In this document: piece after piece, positions 25,358 through 34,253 of the stretch
Position numbering within the stretch: position 1 is the stretch's first letter
Layout: the number at the start of each line of letters is the position of its first letter
Source: Longimicrobium sp.
Lineage (GTDB): Bacteria > Gemmatimonadota > Gemmatimonadetes > Longimicrobiales > Longimicrobiaceae
Direction of reading: 5' to 3'
DNA: 56,548 bases
Assembly (NCBI GenBank): GCA_036387335.1
Contig: DASVTZ010000029.1
Coordinates: forward strand, 1-56,548
Translations under genes and position numbers: made by a program
Notes under the pieces: generated by a model
Seen by the model: the letters and a program-made list of their open reading frames with translations, nothing else
What the model was told of the DNA's origin: nothing
Databases searched by the model: none

Positions 25358-25482
25358 CGGGGGCGGGGCTTACCGGGAGTTGTGGAATTCGCTGACTCTC
25401 GACGGGAGTGGCGGGTCCTGGCGGAGCGCTGGTCTTTCCTGGACCGCCCACCCGCCGGACCAGTGCGGAACCACCGGGTAGG

Positions 25483-25509
25483 GGCGGAGCCGAAATCTCC
25501 GGCTCCGCC
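25483..25509. terminator. Hairpin, possible terminator
   Basis: GGCGGAGCCG (25483-25492) pairs with CGGCTCCGCC (25500-25509) across a 7-base loop. Only a weak T-rich stretch follows on the plus strand (ATCTTAG). It separates the subtilase/queG-fragment end from the lipoprotein gene and could serve either direction. Confidence 0.5.
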
Positions 25510-25583
25510 ATCTTAGTCCTCTGCCTCGTATGACTGAGATTGCGAGGGAGCGTGGTTAAATGCCTCTCCCCCGTTGCGGCGGA

Positions 25584-26361
25584 TCAACGCCGCCGCCCGG
25601 TGAGCCGCGCGACAACCGCATAAGCGCCCGGTTCCACGTACCCGCCGCCGACCATCGTGAGCTGCCCACTTACCGCGGCGCCAGCCCCCGTGAACTGCAG
25701 CGTCATCCTCCCCGCGACGATCTGTTTGGGGCCCGCCGTGAGCCCCGTTCGCCAGACGAAGAAGTTCAGCTGACTGGTGCGCGCCACCGGCATCCCCGCG
25801 AACCGGTCGTCCACCTGCACGTCGAGCACGCCCCCCTGCTCGTCCGCGGAGACGTACGCGATGTCCAGTGCAGCGGCTTGCTGGGGGACGGAGCCCCCCA
25901 CGTACGAGAACAGGTTGGTGTTGGTCGCGAACCAGATCACCCCCGCCTCGCCCCTCGACGGGCCTCCAGAGAGCGATATCGCGCGGGTTCGCCCCGTTGG
26001 CCAGGCCGCCGGAAGCCGACTGGGTGGTGGGGACCACCACGAGCGCCGCAGTACGATTGAACTGCTCGATCGGCTGGTACTGCGTTTCCTGCGCGGGGAA
26101 CGCGGTGTTGCCCGCGTAGGTCACACCCTCCAGCTGCACGTCGTACACGGTTCCCCGCTGCGGAATGGGGCCGGAAGCCGCTGGCGGGGGTGCCGGTGGC
26201 ACTCCCCCGCCCCCCGCGCCGGGGCCAGGGTCAGTGCCGCCGCCGGGTCCGGTGCTATCGCCCGGACACCCGCCAAGTCCGCCCGCCACCAGCAGGAGCG
26301 CCAGCACGCGGACGGAACGGGCCGTGAGCGCACGCACGCGCACCGCGCCGCGGGCGGTCAC
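25584..26361 (-). pseudogene. Lipoprotein of unknown function, frameshifted near 25940
   Basis: The N-terminal frame has a signal peptide with lipobox (VRVLALLLVAGGLGGC), then a Gly/Pro-rich linker and TVYDVQLEGVTYAGN, up to ANPRDIALW. The rest continues in the next frame as VIWFATNTNLFSYVGG, SADEQGGVLDVQVDDRFAG and FFVWRTGLTAGPKQIVAG, ending VVARLTGRRR at 25584. One extra base in the five-base C run at 25940-25944 (G run on the coding strand) explains the change, so this is either a fresh mutation or a sequencing slip. GTG 26361 is a good start, because it would overlap the stop of the upstream gene after correction of that gene's own C run. No domain recognised. Confidence 0.55.
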
Positions 26362-26800
26362 TGAGGGCCCCGCAAGTGGGGGGGAGGTACCATCGCGGAT
26401 CACGCCGGACCATCTGCAGGAACTCGTCTACCCGTTGTTTCCCCTGGCCGGTCACCGCGTGGCTCCGCATGCGGCTGGTCACCCAGCCCTCCTCCGCCTG
26501 GGTCGCACCGATCACCCGCATCATGGTGCCCACGTTCTCCGGGGTCACGGCGACGTAGTACTCTCCGGTGCGCGCGGTGTGCGCACGAATGACGGCCGAG
26601 ATGGCGCGTTCGAGTCCCTGCTGCCGCGGGGTAAGCGAGTTCCACCACTGCTGGTTGGCGGCATGCCACCTGTTGATCCGGTCCCAGTCGATGTAGCTCT
26701 GGGTGGGCGCACCCCTAGCCTGCGACTCGGCGGGGCGGTGCGAGCCGAGCGCGCAGAGGAGCGCCGCCAGGGGTGCGACGATGCGGGTGCTTCGCTTCAT
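26255..26800 (-). CDS. Small secreted protein of unknown function
   Basis: ATG 26800 follows a strong CGGAGG site. The N-terminus (KRSTRIVAPLAALLCALGSH) is a signal peptide. The mature part has IDWDRINRWHAANQQWWNSL and TPRQQGLERAISAVIRAHTA, then RTGEYYVAVTPENVGTMMRV, without a family I recognise. As written the frame runs to 26255 with an Arg-rich tail. If the run of seven C on the coding strand (26379-26385 region) were eight, it would end at 26358 as YLPPHLRGPQ, with TGA overlapping the GTG of the lipoprotein gene. That looks like the natural end, so the true length is uncertain. It is divergent from the sigma factor gene. Confidence 0.55.
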   Translation of the reverse strand: MKRSTRIVAPLAALLCALGSHRPAESQARGAPTQSYIDWDRINRWHAANQQWWNSLTPRQQGLERAISAVIRAHTARTGEYYVAVTPENVGTMMRVIGATQAEEGWVTSRMRSHAVTGQGKQRVDEFLQMVRRDPRWYLPPTCGALSDRPRRGARACAHGPFRPRAGAPAGGGRTWRVSGR

Positions 26801-26912
26801 GTCTCTGCCTCCGTTTAGGAATGGGAGCCGTGCCCTACACATCATCGTGCGAAGTTTCACCGGAGAAGTGCTCATCCGATGTGCACCACGGTCCGCCGGT
26901 GGCATTTTTTGC

Positions 26913-26941
26913 TTTCATGGGGTGCGGGCACACCTTATCTT
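26913..26941 (+). promoter_or_regulatory. Possible promoter of the sigma factor/kinase pair
   Basis: TTTCAT (26913-26918), a 17-bp spacer and TATCTT (26936-26941) lie about 30 bp before the sigma factor ATG. The TATCTT hexamer is the same as the putative -10 of the macroglobulin gene. The -35 match is weak. Confidence 0.3.
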
Positions 26942-26971
26942 CGGGCTGGACACCTCACCGCGATTGAGCCC

Positions 26972-27581
26972 ATGCACTCTGCCGATTCGGTTCGCCCACC
27001 AACCTCCTCCTCTGCCGGCCCGGCGGGCGAAGTGACCCGCCTGGTTCGCGCCTGGATCTCGGGTGAACGTGGAGCGCTGGACCGCCTCCTGCCGCACGTC
27101 TACGACGAACTCCGGCAACTGGCGCGGGGCCAGCTCGCCCGCGAGCACGAAGGCCATACGCTCGACTCGCGGTCCCTTGTACACGAAGCATATCCCAGAC
27201 TCGCGGCGGCCCACCCGAGTGGCACCGCGAGCCGCGCGTGCCTGTTCGGGATAGCGGCGGGGGCCATGCGGGCGGTCCTCGTGGACCACGCGCGCGCGCC
27301 TGGCGGCGAAGCGTGGCCGCGGCGCCGTTCCCCTCCCGTTGGAAGCCGCTCAACTGGCGTGCGAGGAGCGCGACGAGCGCCTGATTGCTCTCGACGAAGC
27401 GTTGAGGCGCCTCCAACAAGTCAGTCCAGACGCGTGCCGCACGGTGGAGTACCGCTACTTCGAGGGACTGACCACCGACGAGATCGCTATTGTGCTCGGC
27501 GTGTCTTCGGCCACGGTGCGACGCCGCTGGGAGTTCGCAAAGGCGTGGCTGCACCGCGAGCTCCGTGTGGATAGCGTTTAG
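26972..27581 (+). pseudogene. ECF-type sigma-70 factor, frameshifted near 27290
   Basis: The first frame from ATG 26972 gives VTRLVRAWISGERGALDRLL, PHVYDELRQLARGQL and SRSLVHEAYPRLA, ending in LVDHARA. This is region 2 of the sigma family found beside Ser/Thr kinases (TIGR02999-like, from memory). The second half continues one frame over from about 27300: LAAKRGRGAVPLPLEAAQLA, then region 4 QQVSPDACRTVEYRYFEGLT and TDEIAIVLGVSSATVRRRWE. Loss of one CG unit in the run CGCGCGCGC near 27290-27299 (or gain of one base) explains it; restoring it gives DHARARLAAKR, the family norm. The kinase gene follows after one base. The gene is intact only if the frameshift is an artefact. Confidence 0.75.
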
Positions 27582-27582
27582 C

Positions 27583-30500
27583 GTGGGCACCGACCGTTTG
27601 GAGGCGGCGTTCGCCGCGCTCGCCGAACTCCCGCCGGGTGACCGGCACGCAGCCCTCGAGCGACTCCGCGCGGGTGACGCTGAACTCGCGCGCCAGGTGG
27701 CCGACCTTCTGCGCCACGCCGAGCATCCGTCGGGAGAGATCTTCCCTGCCCTGGAACCGCCGTCCCGCGCACCGGGCCGCATCGGCCCCTACGAGCTAAC
27801 GCGCCTGATAGGCGCCGGTGGCATGGGCACCGTCCATCTGGCCCGGCGCGAAGACATCGATCTATGGGTAGCCATCAAGCGGCCTTATCCAGAGCCAAGT
27901 GCCGAGGCAAGGTTCTACTCGGAGCGCCGGATCCTGGCGCAGCTCCGCCATCCGGGAATCGCGCGGCTCCTGGATGCGGGCGTAGATGACGGAGGAATCC
28001 CGTACCTGGTGATGGAGTTCGTAGACGGGCTCCCGATCGACCGCTGGTGCGACGCGCGCGGACTCTCCGTCACCTCGCGCGCGCATCTGTTAGTCCGCGT
28101 CTGCGAAGCGGTGGCGTACGCTCACGCCCATGCAGTGGTTCACCACGACCTAAAGCCGGCCAATGTCCTGGTAGACGCTGGAGGCGAGCCCAAGGTGCTC
28201 GACTTCGGCCTAGCGAGTCTTCCGGGCGCCGCACCATCCTCTGGGGGGCCCCGGATGCCGCTGGCTACCCCGGCGTACGCCGCACCGGAGCAGCTGCGCG
28301 GCGAGCCTGCCGGGCCGACGGCCGACGTGTACTCCCTGGGCGTCATCTTGCACGAACTGCTCACGGGCACGCGTCCAGATCTCTCGTCCCGCGAGTGGCC
28401 TCCAGAGCAGGGCAACAACCCTCTCTTCAGCATGACTGAACTGCGCGTGGTCGGCGCAGTGGTCTCTCGGTGCCTCGCCGCCGACCCGTCGGCTCGGTAC
28501 CCCGATGCCGATGCGCTGCGGTCCGACCTGCTCCGCGCTCTGGCCACTCCAGCCCGTCCACGCACCGGGCTGGGTGCGGCGAGTCGGGGGGTCGTCGCGT
28601 CTGTAGCCATCGCTCTCGCGTACCTCCTCTGGCCTGGCGCGCCGCCAGGGCCGGCTACACGCGCCCCTGCCTTCGCTGGGTTCGAGTCTGACCAGTCACG
28701 GCGGGTCGTGGTGTTCACGCCGCGCTTCTCCGGGGACTCGGCCCACGCGTACCGCGGAGACGCACTGCGGGAGCTGGTGGTGCGTGGGCTCGACGGGGCC
28801 GGACCATGGCGCAGCGTGGATGCGCGGCTCCTGGTGGCCGTCAGGACACCGCCCTTCTGAAGCCGGCCGCGTGGTCACAGCGTGCGGGGGCATCCGCCTA
28901 CGTGACTGGGAGCATAACGCGCGTCGGCAAACGAGTCCGCGCGGCCTCGCGCTGTGGGACGCGCGGAGCGGTCGGGTACTCGCCCGTGCGGACGCGGAGG
29001 GGAGTCCCGATCGGTTTTTCCGAATCGCCGACGAGCTCTCCGCGCGCCTGATCGCCGACCAGTTTCGAGGGAGAGGCGAGCAGCTGACCCACGCGGCCGC
29101 GGAAATGACGGATTCGCTCGGCGCCCTCAAGGCGTACCTCGAGGGCGAGTCGCTGCTCCGGACGGGAGACGCCGTGAAGGCAGTAGAGGCGTACCAGCGC
29201 GCGGTCTCGGAGGATACGACTTTTGCGCTCGCGTACTACCGCCTGAGCCAGGCCTCCACCTCGGCTGGACATACCTCCCTGATGCACGACGCGGCGGAGG
29301 CCGCGGTAAGGCACCGGGGCCGGCTATCCGCGCGGGATCAGATCCGCGTGCACGCGTGGAACGCGCGTCTCGGCGGTGACGTGGCGAGCGCGGAAGCCGC
29401 GTATCACCGCCTGCTGCACCTTTACCCGGACGATCTCGAAGCGACTTTCCAACTGGCGGACCTCCTCTTCCACAACAACCCGTTCCGCGGCCGGTCAGCC
29501 GCGGAGGCCCGGGGCGGGCTGGAGCGGTCGCTCGCGAGTGCGCCCACCCGACGAGAGGCCACCGACCACCTCGCGAAAGTCTACCTGCTGGAGGGCGACT
29601 CCGCGGCACTCCAACGGCTTCGCGCACATGCACGCAGTGACGGCCCCGACACGTCGCTCCTGGCGTGGCTGGATGCGCTGGAGGCTGCCGGGCGCCCCGG
29701 GCGTGGGCGCGACTCCGCGGTAGCTCGGGTTCGCGGGGCGGGAGACGTACATGCCATCATGTTTGTCTGGTGGGCCGCGGTGTACGGCGGCGCGCCCAGC
29801 GCGCGCGCGCTTGCCGGAGCCCTGCTGGAGCCGGACCGGGCTCCCGAGATTCGCGCGTGGGGGCACTTGACTCGTGCCGACCTGGCTGCGGGATGCGCGC
29901 GCTGGCCTGAGGCTACGCGCGAGCTGGCGCACGCTTCCGTGTTCGCGCCGCTCCGGGCCGCCGAGTTGCACGGCCTGTACTCCACGCTCCCGTGGGCACG
30001 TGCCGACCGCGCTACGCTTCTCGCCCTGCGCGACACGCTCGCGCGTTGGTCCGACGCACGTGCAGGCGCCGAGTCCAGCCCCCCCTTTGTTGAATTCCCG
30101 CCGGGAGCGCGGGAGCTGGTGCGAATCTACGTTTCGGGGCTCCTGTCGGTGCGTCTCGATGACGCCGCCGCGGCAGGGAGAGCCGTGCAGGCACTCCGCG
30201 AGAGCCGCGGGTCGGTTGCCGCACGACGGTATGGACGCGCACTGGCGGCCGGGGTGGAGGCGCACCTCCTCCGGGCTCGTGGGCAGCCGGACAAAGCCCT
30301 CGCCGCACTCGCGCGTGAGCCACTCGACTGGTCGCGTGACTACGGGCCGGTGCACTTTGCCGCGCACGCGCATGAGCGGTTCCTGCGCGCCGAGCTGCTG
30401 CGTGAAACCGGGCACCCGGCCGAGGCGCTGGGGTGGTATGCCACTCTGGGGGAGTTAGCCGGGGCTGACGCCGCGTACCTACCCCGGGCAAGACAAGCCC

Positions 30501-30589
30501 GGGCGGATATCTACGACCGTTCGGGCAAGACTGATCTAGGAACCCGGGAACGCCTGCGCGCAGCTCGCAGATGCTCGGCTGACCAGTGA
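27583..30589 (+). pseudogene. Ser/Thr protein kinase with C-terminal TPR domain, two apparent frameshifts
   Basis: GTG 27583 lies just after the sigma stop. The kinase domain is complete: IGPYELTRLIGAGGMGTVHL (glycine loop), VAIKRPYP (Lys), VVHHDLKPANVLVD (catalytic loop, HHD instead of HRD), VLDFGLA, and AYAAPEQLRG. A transmembrane helix (VVASVAIALAYLLW) follows near residue 350. The frame stops at 28860. The homologous continuation is in another frame (LLKPAAWSQRAGASAYVTGS, then ITRVGKRVR), and from about 28945 in the third (GLALWDARSGRVLARADAEG), which runs through TPR repeats to 30589. Each step fits one missing base. Corrected, it would be about 1000 residues, the normal layout for the kinase partner of this sigma family. 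The sensing role is family knowledge, not shown here. Confidence 0.75.
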
Positions 30590-30653
30590 CGTGACCGTCG
30601 TGGGTACCCGCAGCCAACCCCTTCATTTGCCCATTTCTGCGCCTGCTAAAGCC

Positions 30654-31441
30654 TTACCTGCAGAAATCCTTCATCCGGATCTGACTAACCCGCTCGGCAA
30701 CCAGTCGACGACCGCCCGCCTCAATCTCGGAAAGGACCCACGCGTCCTCCTCCACCTCCTCCCTCCCCCGCAGAGCCTGCCGCGCCGCCTCCGTGCCGAT
30801 GCGCCCCAGCGCCCACGCCGCGTGCCCACGCACCAGCGGCTCCTCGTCGTTCAGCGCGACGGCGAGCGCGGGAACGGCGTCAGGCGACCCCCAGTTCCCC
30901 AACGCGACCGCCACGTTCCGCAGCAGCCCGCGACGCTTCGTCCGCTTCACGGCGGAGCCCTTGAAGCGCGCGCTGAACTCCTTCTGGGTCATCCCCATCC
31001 ACTCGATCAGCGACGGCCCGTCCATACCCCCGCGCGGGATGAAGGCGGGGTCGTGCGCGGGCTCGGCGAAGCTGTTCCAGGGGCAGACCTCCTGGCAGAT
31101 GTCGCAGCCGTAGATGCGGTTGCCGATGAGGGGGCGGAGGTCGCGGGGGATGGGGCCGCGCAGCTCGATGGTGAGGTATGAGATGCAGCGCCGCGCGTCC
31201 ATGCGCGGGGCGCCCGTCTCGTCGCGCCCGAGCAGCGCGCCGGTCGGGCAGGCGCTCAGGCAGCGCGAGCACGATCCGCAGTGGTCGCGCGCGAACGGCG
31301 CGTCGTACACCAGCTCCACGTCCAGCAGCAGCACGCCGAGGAAGAAGTACGATCCGCGGCGCGGCTGGATGAGCATGGTGTTGCGCCCGAACCATCCAGT
31401 CCCGCGCGCGACGCGAGCTCGCGCTCCAGCACGGGTCCGGC
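30654..31441 (-). pseudogene. queG fragment (long copy), lacking its 5' third
   Basis: The minus frame matches QueG from GWFGRNTMLIQPRRGSYFFL through both Fe-S cysteine clusters (CGSCSRCLSACP and CDICQEVCPW) to the HEAT-like end GRIGTEAARQALRGR, with a different C-terminal tail. Homology with the intact gene covers 30716-31441 against 39130-39856. The only length difference is one missing base near 31398 (CCATCCAGTCCC against CCATCCGAGCCCC), which also breaks the frame. At 31441 the queG match stops abruptly and pbpC-derived sequence begins on the other strand. The catalytic-Asp region is missing. It lies 64 bp after the kinase gene. Confidence 0.88.
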
Positions 31442-31445
31442 CGCG

Positions 31446-31559
31446 GGCCACGAGGTGCGGGACGCGCGCTGGCCCCTCGCGCCCGGGCCCCACACCATCC
31501 GCGCCCCCGCCCCGACCGGCGAGGCAGACGAGGTGCGCATCACCGTCGGCCGCGAATGA
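31446..31559 (+). pseudogene. pbpC 3'-end fragment
   Basis: The frame ends ARWPLAPGPHTIRAPAPTGE and then ADEVRITVGRE, matching the last residues of PbpC (ARWPLIPGPHTIRALAPTGE, GDEVRITVGGE). Only the final 114 bp are present. As in the intact locus, the stop overlaps the ATG of the small membrane gene. It abuts the truncated end of the queG fragment head to head, marking the recombination junction. Confidence 0.88.
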
Positions 31560-32011
31560 TGGACGCGACTCCTCCAGAGGACGGTGAGGTCGTCGTCCTC
31601 AAGTCCGTGTGGTGGAAGAACCCCTTCCTCTGGATGGCCCTTGGGATGGGCATCCCCATGACGATGATGATGATGGAGGACGGCACCGAGCACCTCGCGC
31701 CCGGGTTCGGAGTGGCGACCCTGGTGCTGGCCGTGTTCGCCCACCTCTCCCTGCGCGCCCGCCTTGAGATCCGCCCGGACGGCTTCCGCGAGAAGCTCGC
31801 GTTCTGGCGCACCATCGAGCACCGCTGGGCCGATGTGGGCGGGTTCATGGTACGCGAGGAAAGCGAGGCGGCGGACGCCGTCGGCTTCTGGGTCCGGGGA
31901 GACGGGGGCAGGACGGCGAAGTTCGACATCCTCATGGGCGGGTACGGCGAGAGCGTCAAAGCGCTCACCAAACGCATGAACGCCGCGCGAGACAAAGCAC
32001 TCGGAGCCGGC
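31446..32011 (+). repeat. 566-bp direct repeat, copy 2
   Basis: Gap-free counterpart of 18408-18973 in the same orientation, covering the pbpC tail and the small membrane gene up to ALGAG. After 32011 the two loci are unrelated. Confidence 0.9.
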
Positions 32012-32056
32012 CCACGGCGCGGCGCGAGCTCCGCCACCCGTCAGTCGCCCCGGTAG
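31556..32056 (+). CDS. Second copy of the PH-like small membrane protein
   Basis: The 166-residue protein is nearly identical to the product at 18518-19036: same two membrane helices (NPFLWMALGMGIPMTMMMM and FGVATLVLAVFAHLSLRARL) and the same soluble part (REKLAFWRTIEHRWADVGGF), with a different tail after ALGAG (PRRGASSATRQSPR). Unlike the flanking queG and pbpC pieces it is intact, and substitutions between the copies are mostly conservative, so it may still be translated. Here it has lost its coupling to a full pbpC, and expression would need a new promoter. From 32057 to 32212 I see no gene. Confidence 0.75.
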   Translation: MMDATPPEDGEVVVLKSVWWKNPFLWMALGMGIPMTMMMMEDGTEHLAPGFGVATLVLAVFAHLSLRARLEIRPDGFREKLAFWRTIEHRWADVGGFMVREESEAADAVGFWVRGDGGRTAKFDILMGGYGESVKALTKRMNAARDKALGAGPRRGASSATRQSPR

Positions 32057-32212
32057 CCGGTGCCAGTCCGCTCGGCGCGCGCCGGCAGCGGACATCTTGT
32101 TTGAGTTGCCTCGGCAGCAGGCATCCTCATCACGTTACCTCTACGGGCGCCCTGCGACCGGGCTATGTAGCGGTGTACAGCGGGATCCCACTCGTAATCA
32201 GAAGGGTGAGGG

Positions 32213-32241
32213 TTGACAGGAAATGTTATAACAACTATCGT
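32213..32241 (+). promoter_or_regulatory. Promoter of the MarR-type gene with embedded operator
   Basis: TTGACA (32213-32218), a 17-bp spacer and TATCGT (32236-32241) lie just upstream of ATG 32248. Inside the spacer is the perfect 10-bp palindrome TGTTATAACA (32224-32233), so a bound repressor would block the polymerase. A near copy of this palindrome lies before doxX. Confidence 0.65.
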
Positions 32242-32247
32242 TCAGAC

Positions 32248-32721
32248 ATGAGTGATCAAGCGAAGGGCGCAGTATCGCTGCCGGTGTCGCCTGAACAAAG
32301 GGCCGCAGTCGCAATGGGGCGCGTGGTCGTTCGCGGCATATACCGGATGGAACAGCTGCTGAAGCCATACGGCCTGACGCCCACGCAGTACAACGTGCTC
32401 CGCATCCTGAACGGCGCAGGCGCCGAGGGGCTCTCCGGGACCGAGATCGGCAGCCGCCTGCTCTCCCCCGTGCCCGACATGACGCGCCTGCTCGACCGCA
32501 TGGCCGAGGCGGGGCTGCTGGTGCGGGAGCGTGACCCCAAGCAGCGCCGCTTCGTGAGGGCCAGGCTCACCGACACCGGGCGGGAGATGCTGCTGGAGGC
32601 CACGCCGGCGGTCGACGCCCTGCACCGGGAGCAGTTTCGGCGCTTCTCGCCTGGACAGCTCGCCACTCTGCGTTCGCTGCTCGAGCTCGTAGACGAACCC
32701 GAGAGCGCCGTCAGGACCTGA
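32248..32721 (+). CDS. MarR-family transcriptional regulator
   Basis: This 157-residue protein has the winged-helix pattern of MarR: YRMEQLLKPYGLTPTQYNVL, RILNGAGAEGLSGTEIGSRL (recognition region), DMTRLLDRMAEAGLLVRERD and RFVRARLTDTGREML (wing). The start at ATG 32248 is chosen over the upstream in-frame ATG 32101 because it excludes the promoter and gives the family length. It is followed by doxX, VOC and NADPH-oxidoreductase genes on the same strand. The operator in its own promoter suggests autorepression, and a second operator before doxX suggests it controls the downstream set, probably relieved by a small aromatic, quinone or oxidant (family knowledge). Confidence 0.88.
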   Translation: MSDQAKGAVSLPVSPEQRAAVAMGRVVVRGIYRMEQLLKPYGLTPTQYNVLRILNGAGAEGLSGTEIGSRLLSPVPDMTRLLDRMAEAGLLVRERDPKQRRFVRARLTDTGREMLLEATPAVDALHREQFRRFSPGQLATLRSLLELVDEPESAVRT

Positions 32722-32764
32722 GCACCACGCCTCCGCGCACGGAGGCTTTCGCCGGACAGGAAGC

Positions 32765-32774
32765 TGTTACAACA
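32765..32774. promoter_or_regulatory. Second MarR-type operator, upstream of doxX
   Basis: TGTTACAACA differs by one base from the palindrome TGTTATAACA in the marR promoter. It lies 34 bp before the doxX start. Repetition of the site within the regulator's own locus supports it as the operator. Confidence 0.5.
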
Positions 32775-32807
32775 AACCACGTTTCAACAGGTACAGGAGA
32801 ATCCGCC

Positions 32808-33239
32808 ATGACCACCACCGCTTCCGCCCGCCCCGCCCCGCAGTCCCGCCGCGCCCTGAACGTGACGCTCTGGGTCGTGCAGATCCTTCTGGCGATTGCC
32901 TTCGCGATGACCGGGCTGATGAAGCTGACGCAGCCCCTGGCCGATCTCGCGACGCAGATGGCATGGGTGGGCAGCGTGCCGGCTGCCCTCGTCCGCTTCA
33001 TCGGCATCGCCGAGCTGGCGGGCGCGGTGGGCCTGATCCTACCGGCGCTGACCCGCGTTCAGCCGCGGCTGACGGCGCTCGCCGCGCTCGGCCTGGTGGT
33101 GGTGATGCTGCTGGCGTCGGTCACGCACGCCTCGCGCGGCGAGTTCGGGATGATCCCGGTGAATCTGGTGCTGGGCGCGCTCGCGGCCTTCGTGGCCTGG
33201 GGCCGGAGCAAGGCCGCGCCCATCACGCCGCGCGGCTGA
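32808..33239 (+). CDS. DoxX-like membrane protein
   Basis: The 143-residue protein has four predicted membrane helices: LWVVQILLAIAFAMTGLMKL, LVRFIGIAELAGAVGLILPA, LTALAALGLVVVMLLASVTH and VNLVLGALAAFVAWG. The GLMKL...MAWVGSVPAALVRFIGIAE block is characteristic of DoxX/DoxD-type proteins. Members are often induced with oxidoreductases under thiol or quinone stress. It lies 86 bp after the MarR-type gene, with an operator-like palindrome in that gap, and is followed by a VOC gene after 39 bp. The specific role is unknown. Confidence 0.82.
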   Translation: MTTTASARPAPQSRRALNVTLWVVQILLAIAFAMTGLMKLTQPLADLATQMAWVGSVPAALVRFIGIAELAGAVGLILPALTRVQPRLTALAALGLVVVMLLASVTHASRGEFGMIPVNLVLGALAAFVAWGRSKAAPITPRG

Positions 33240-33278
33240 AACGCAGTTCACGTTCACCTGGTCACGGAGAATCCGGCC

Positions 33279-34202
33279 ATGAGCAACGCACCGACTGGGT
33301 ATTCGCGGGAAACGCGGGCGCCCGATATCGTCCGCACCGATCCCGCCGACTTCATGACCTTCGGCGCGGTGCACCTGGACGTCATCGACGCCGAGCGATC
33401 CCTGACATTCTGGAAGGACGTTGTCGGCCTGCACCTGCGGGGCCGGGACGAGACCGCGCTGGAACTGGGCACCGCGGACGAAACGCTGCTCGTGCTTCAT
33501 CCGGGCGCCACGAGCCGGCCCCGGCGAGGCTTCAGCGGGCTGTACCACGTCGCGATCCACCTGCCCGATGAGCCGGAGTTCGCGCGCGTGCTCGCCCGGC
33601 TGATCAAGCGCCGGTGGCCCATCGCCCCTACCGACCACGTGATGTCCAGGGCGATCTACCTGGACGACCCAGACGGGATCGGCCTGGAGCTGACGCTGGA
33701 AACGCCGGAGCGCATGCGCTCCATGGGGATGGTCGGCAACCGTCCCGTGGTCATCGATTCCGAGGGTCGGGAGCGCAGCGGGCGGGATCCGCTGGACGTA
33801 GAAGGGCTCCTGCGGCGGCTGCCGGACACGGACTACGACCGTCCGGTGCCGTCCGGGACCAGGGTGGGCCACATCCACTTCCACGTGGGCGACATCTACG
33901 CGTCGCACCGGTTCTACGGCGAGGTGCTCGGCTTCACCGACCACATGTACGCACCGGCGTTGGGGATGGCGGACTTCCAGGCCGGCGGCCGGTTTCCGCA
34001 CCGGCTCGCGCTGAACACGTGGCAGGGGGTGGGTGCGCCGCGGCAGCCCGCGGGGACGGCCGGCCTGCGGCACTACACGATCCGGCTCGACTCCGCCGCC
34101 CGCCTGGAGGCGGTGCTGGCGCGGGTTCCGGACGCTGAGCGTGATGCGGCCGGAGCGTGGGTGCCGGACCCCGCGGGCAACCGGCTCCGGCTCGCCGCCT
34201 GA
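33279..34202 (+). CDS. Two-domain VOC (glyoxalase/extradiol dioxygenase-type) protein
   Basis: This 307-residue protein has two vicinal-oxygen-chelate modules. The first is FGAVHLDVIDAERSLTFWKD, with HVAIHLPDEPEFARVL and IYLDDPDGIGLELTLE. The second is VGHIHFHVGDIYASHRFYGE, with LRHYTIRLDSAARLEAVL and VPDPAGNRLRL. The metal-binding His and Glu candidates are kept in both halves (GAVHLDV, LELTLE; GHIHFHV), though the final Glu of the second half is not obvious. This matches CatE-like ring-cleavage or glyoxalase relatives. It is in the MarR-controlled set and probably acts on an aromatic or reactive carbonyl compound; the substrate cannot be read from the sequence. Confidence 0.85.
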   Translation: MSNAPTGYSRETRAPDIVRTDPADFMTFGAVHLDVIDAERSLTFWKDVVGLHLRGRDETALELGTADETLLVLHPGATSRPRRGFSGLYHVAIHLPDEPEFARVLARLIKRRWPIAPTDHVMSRAIYLDDPDGIGLELTLETPERMRSMGMVGNRPVVIDSEGRERSGRDPLDVEGLLRRLPDTDYDRPVPSGTRVGHIHFHVGDIYASHRFYGEVLGFTDHMYAPALGMADFQAGGRFPHRLALNTWQGVGAPRQPAGTAGLRHYTIRLDSAARLEAVLARVPDAERDAAGAWVPDPAGNRLRLAA

Positions 34203-34253
34203 CTTCAGGGACGCGTAAGCGCGTAATCAACTCACACTAGAAAGAGGCACGAC

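Noticed and set aside
25513-25583. Extension of the lipoprotein N-terminal frame to 25513
   Set aside because: After about 25955 this frame is Arg/Gly/His-rich and unlike a protein, while the adjacent frame continues sensibly and ends at 25584.
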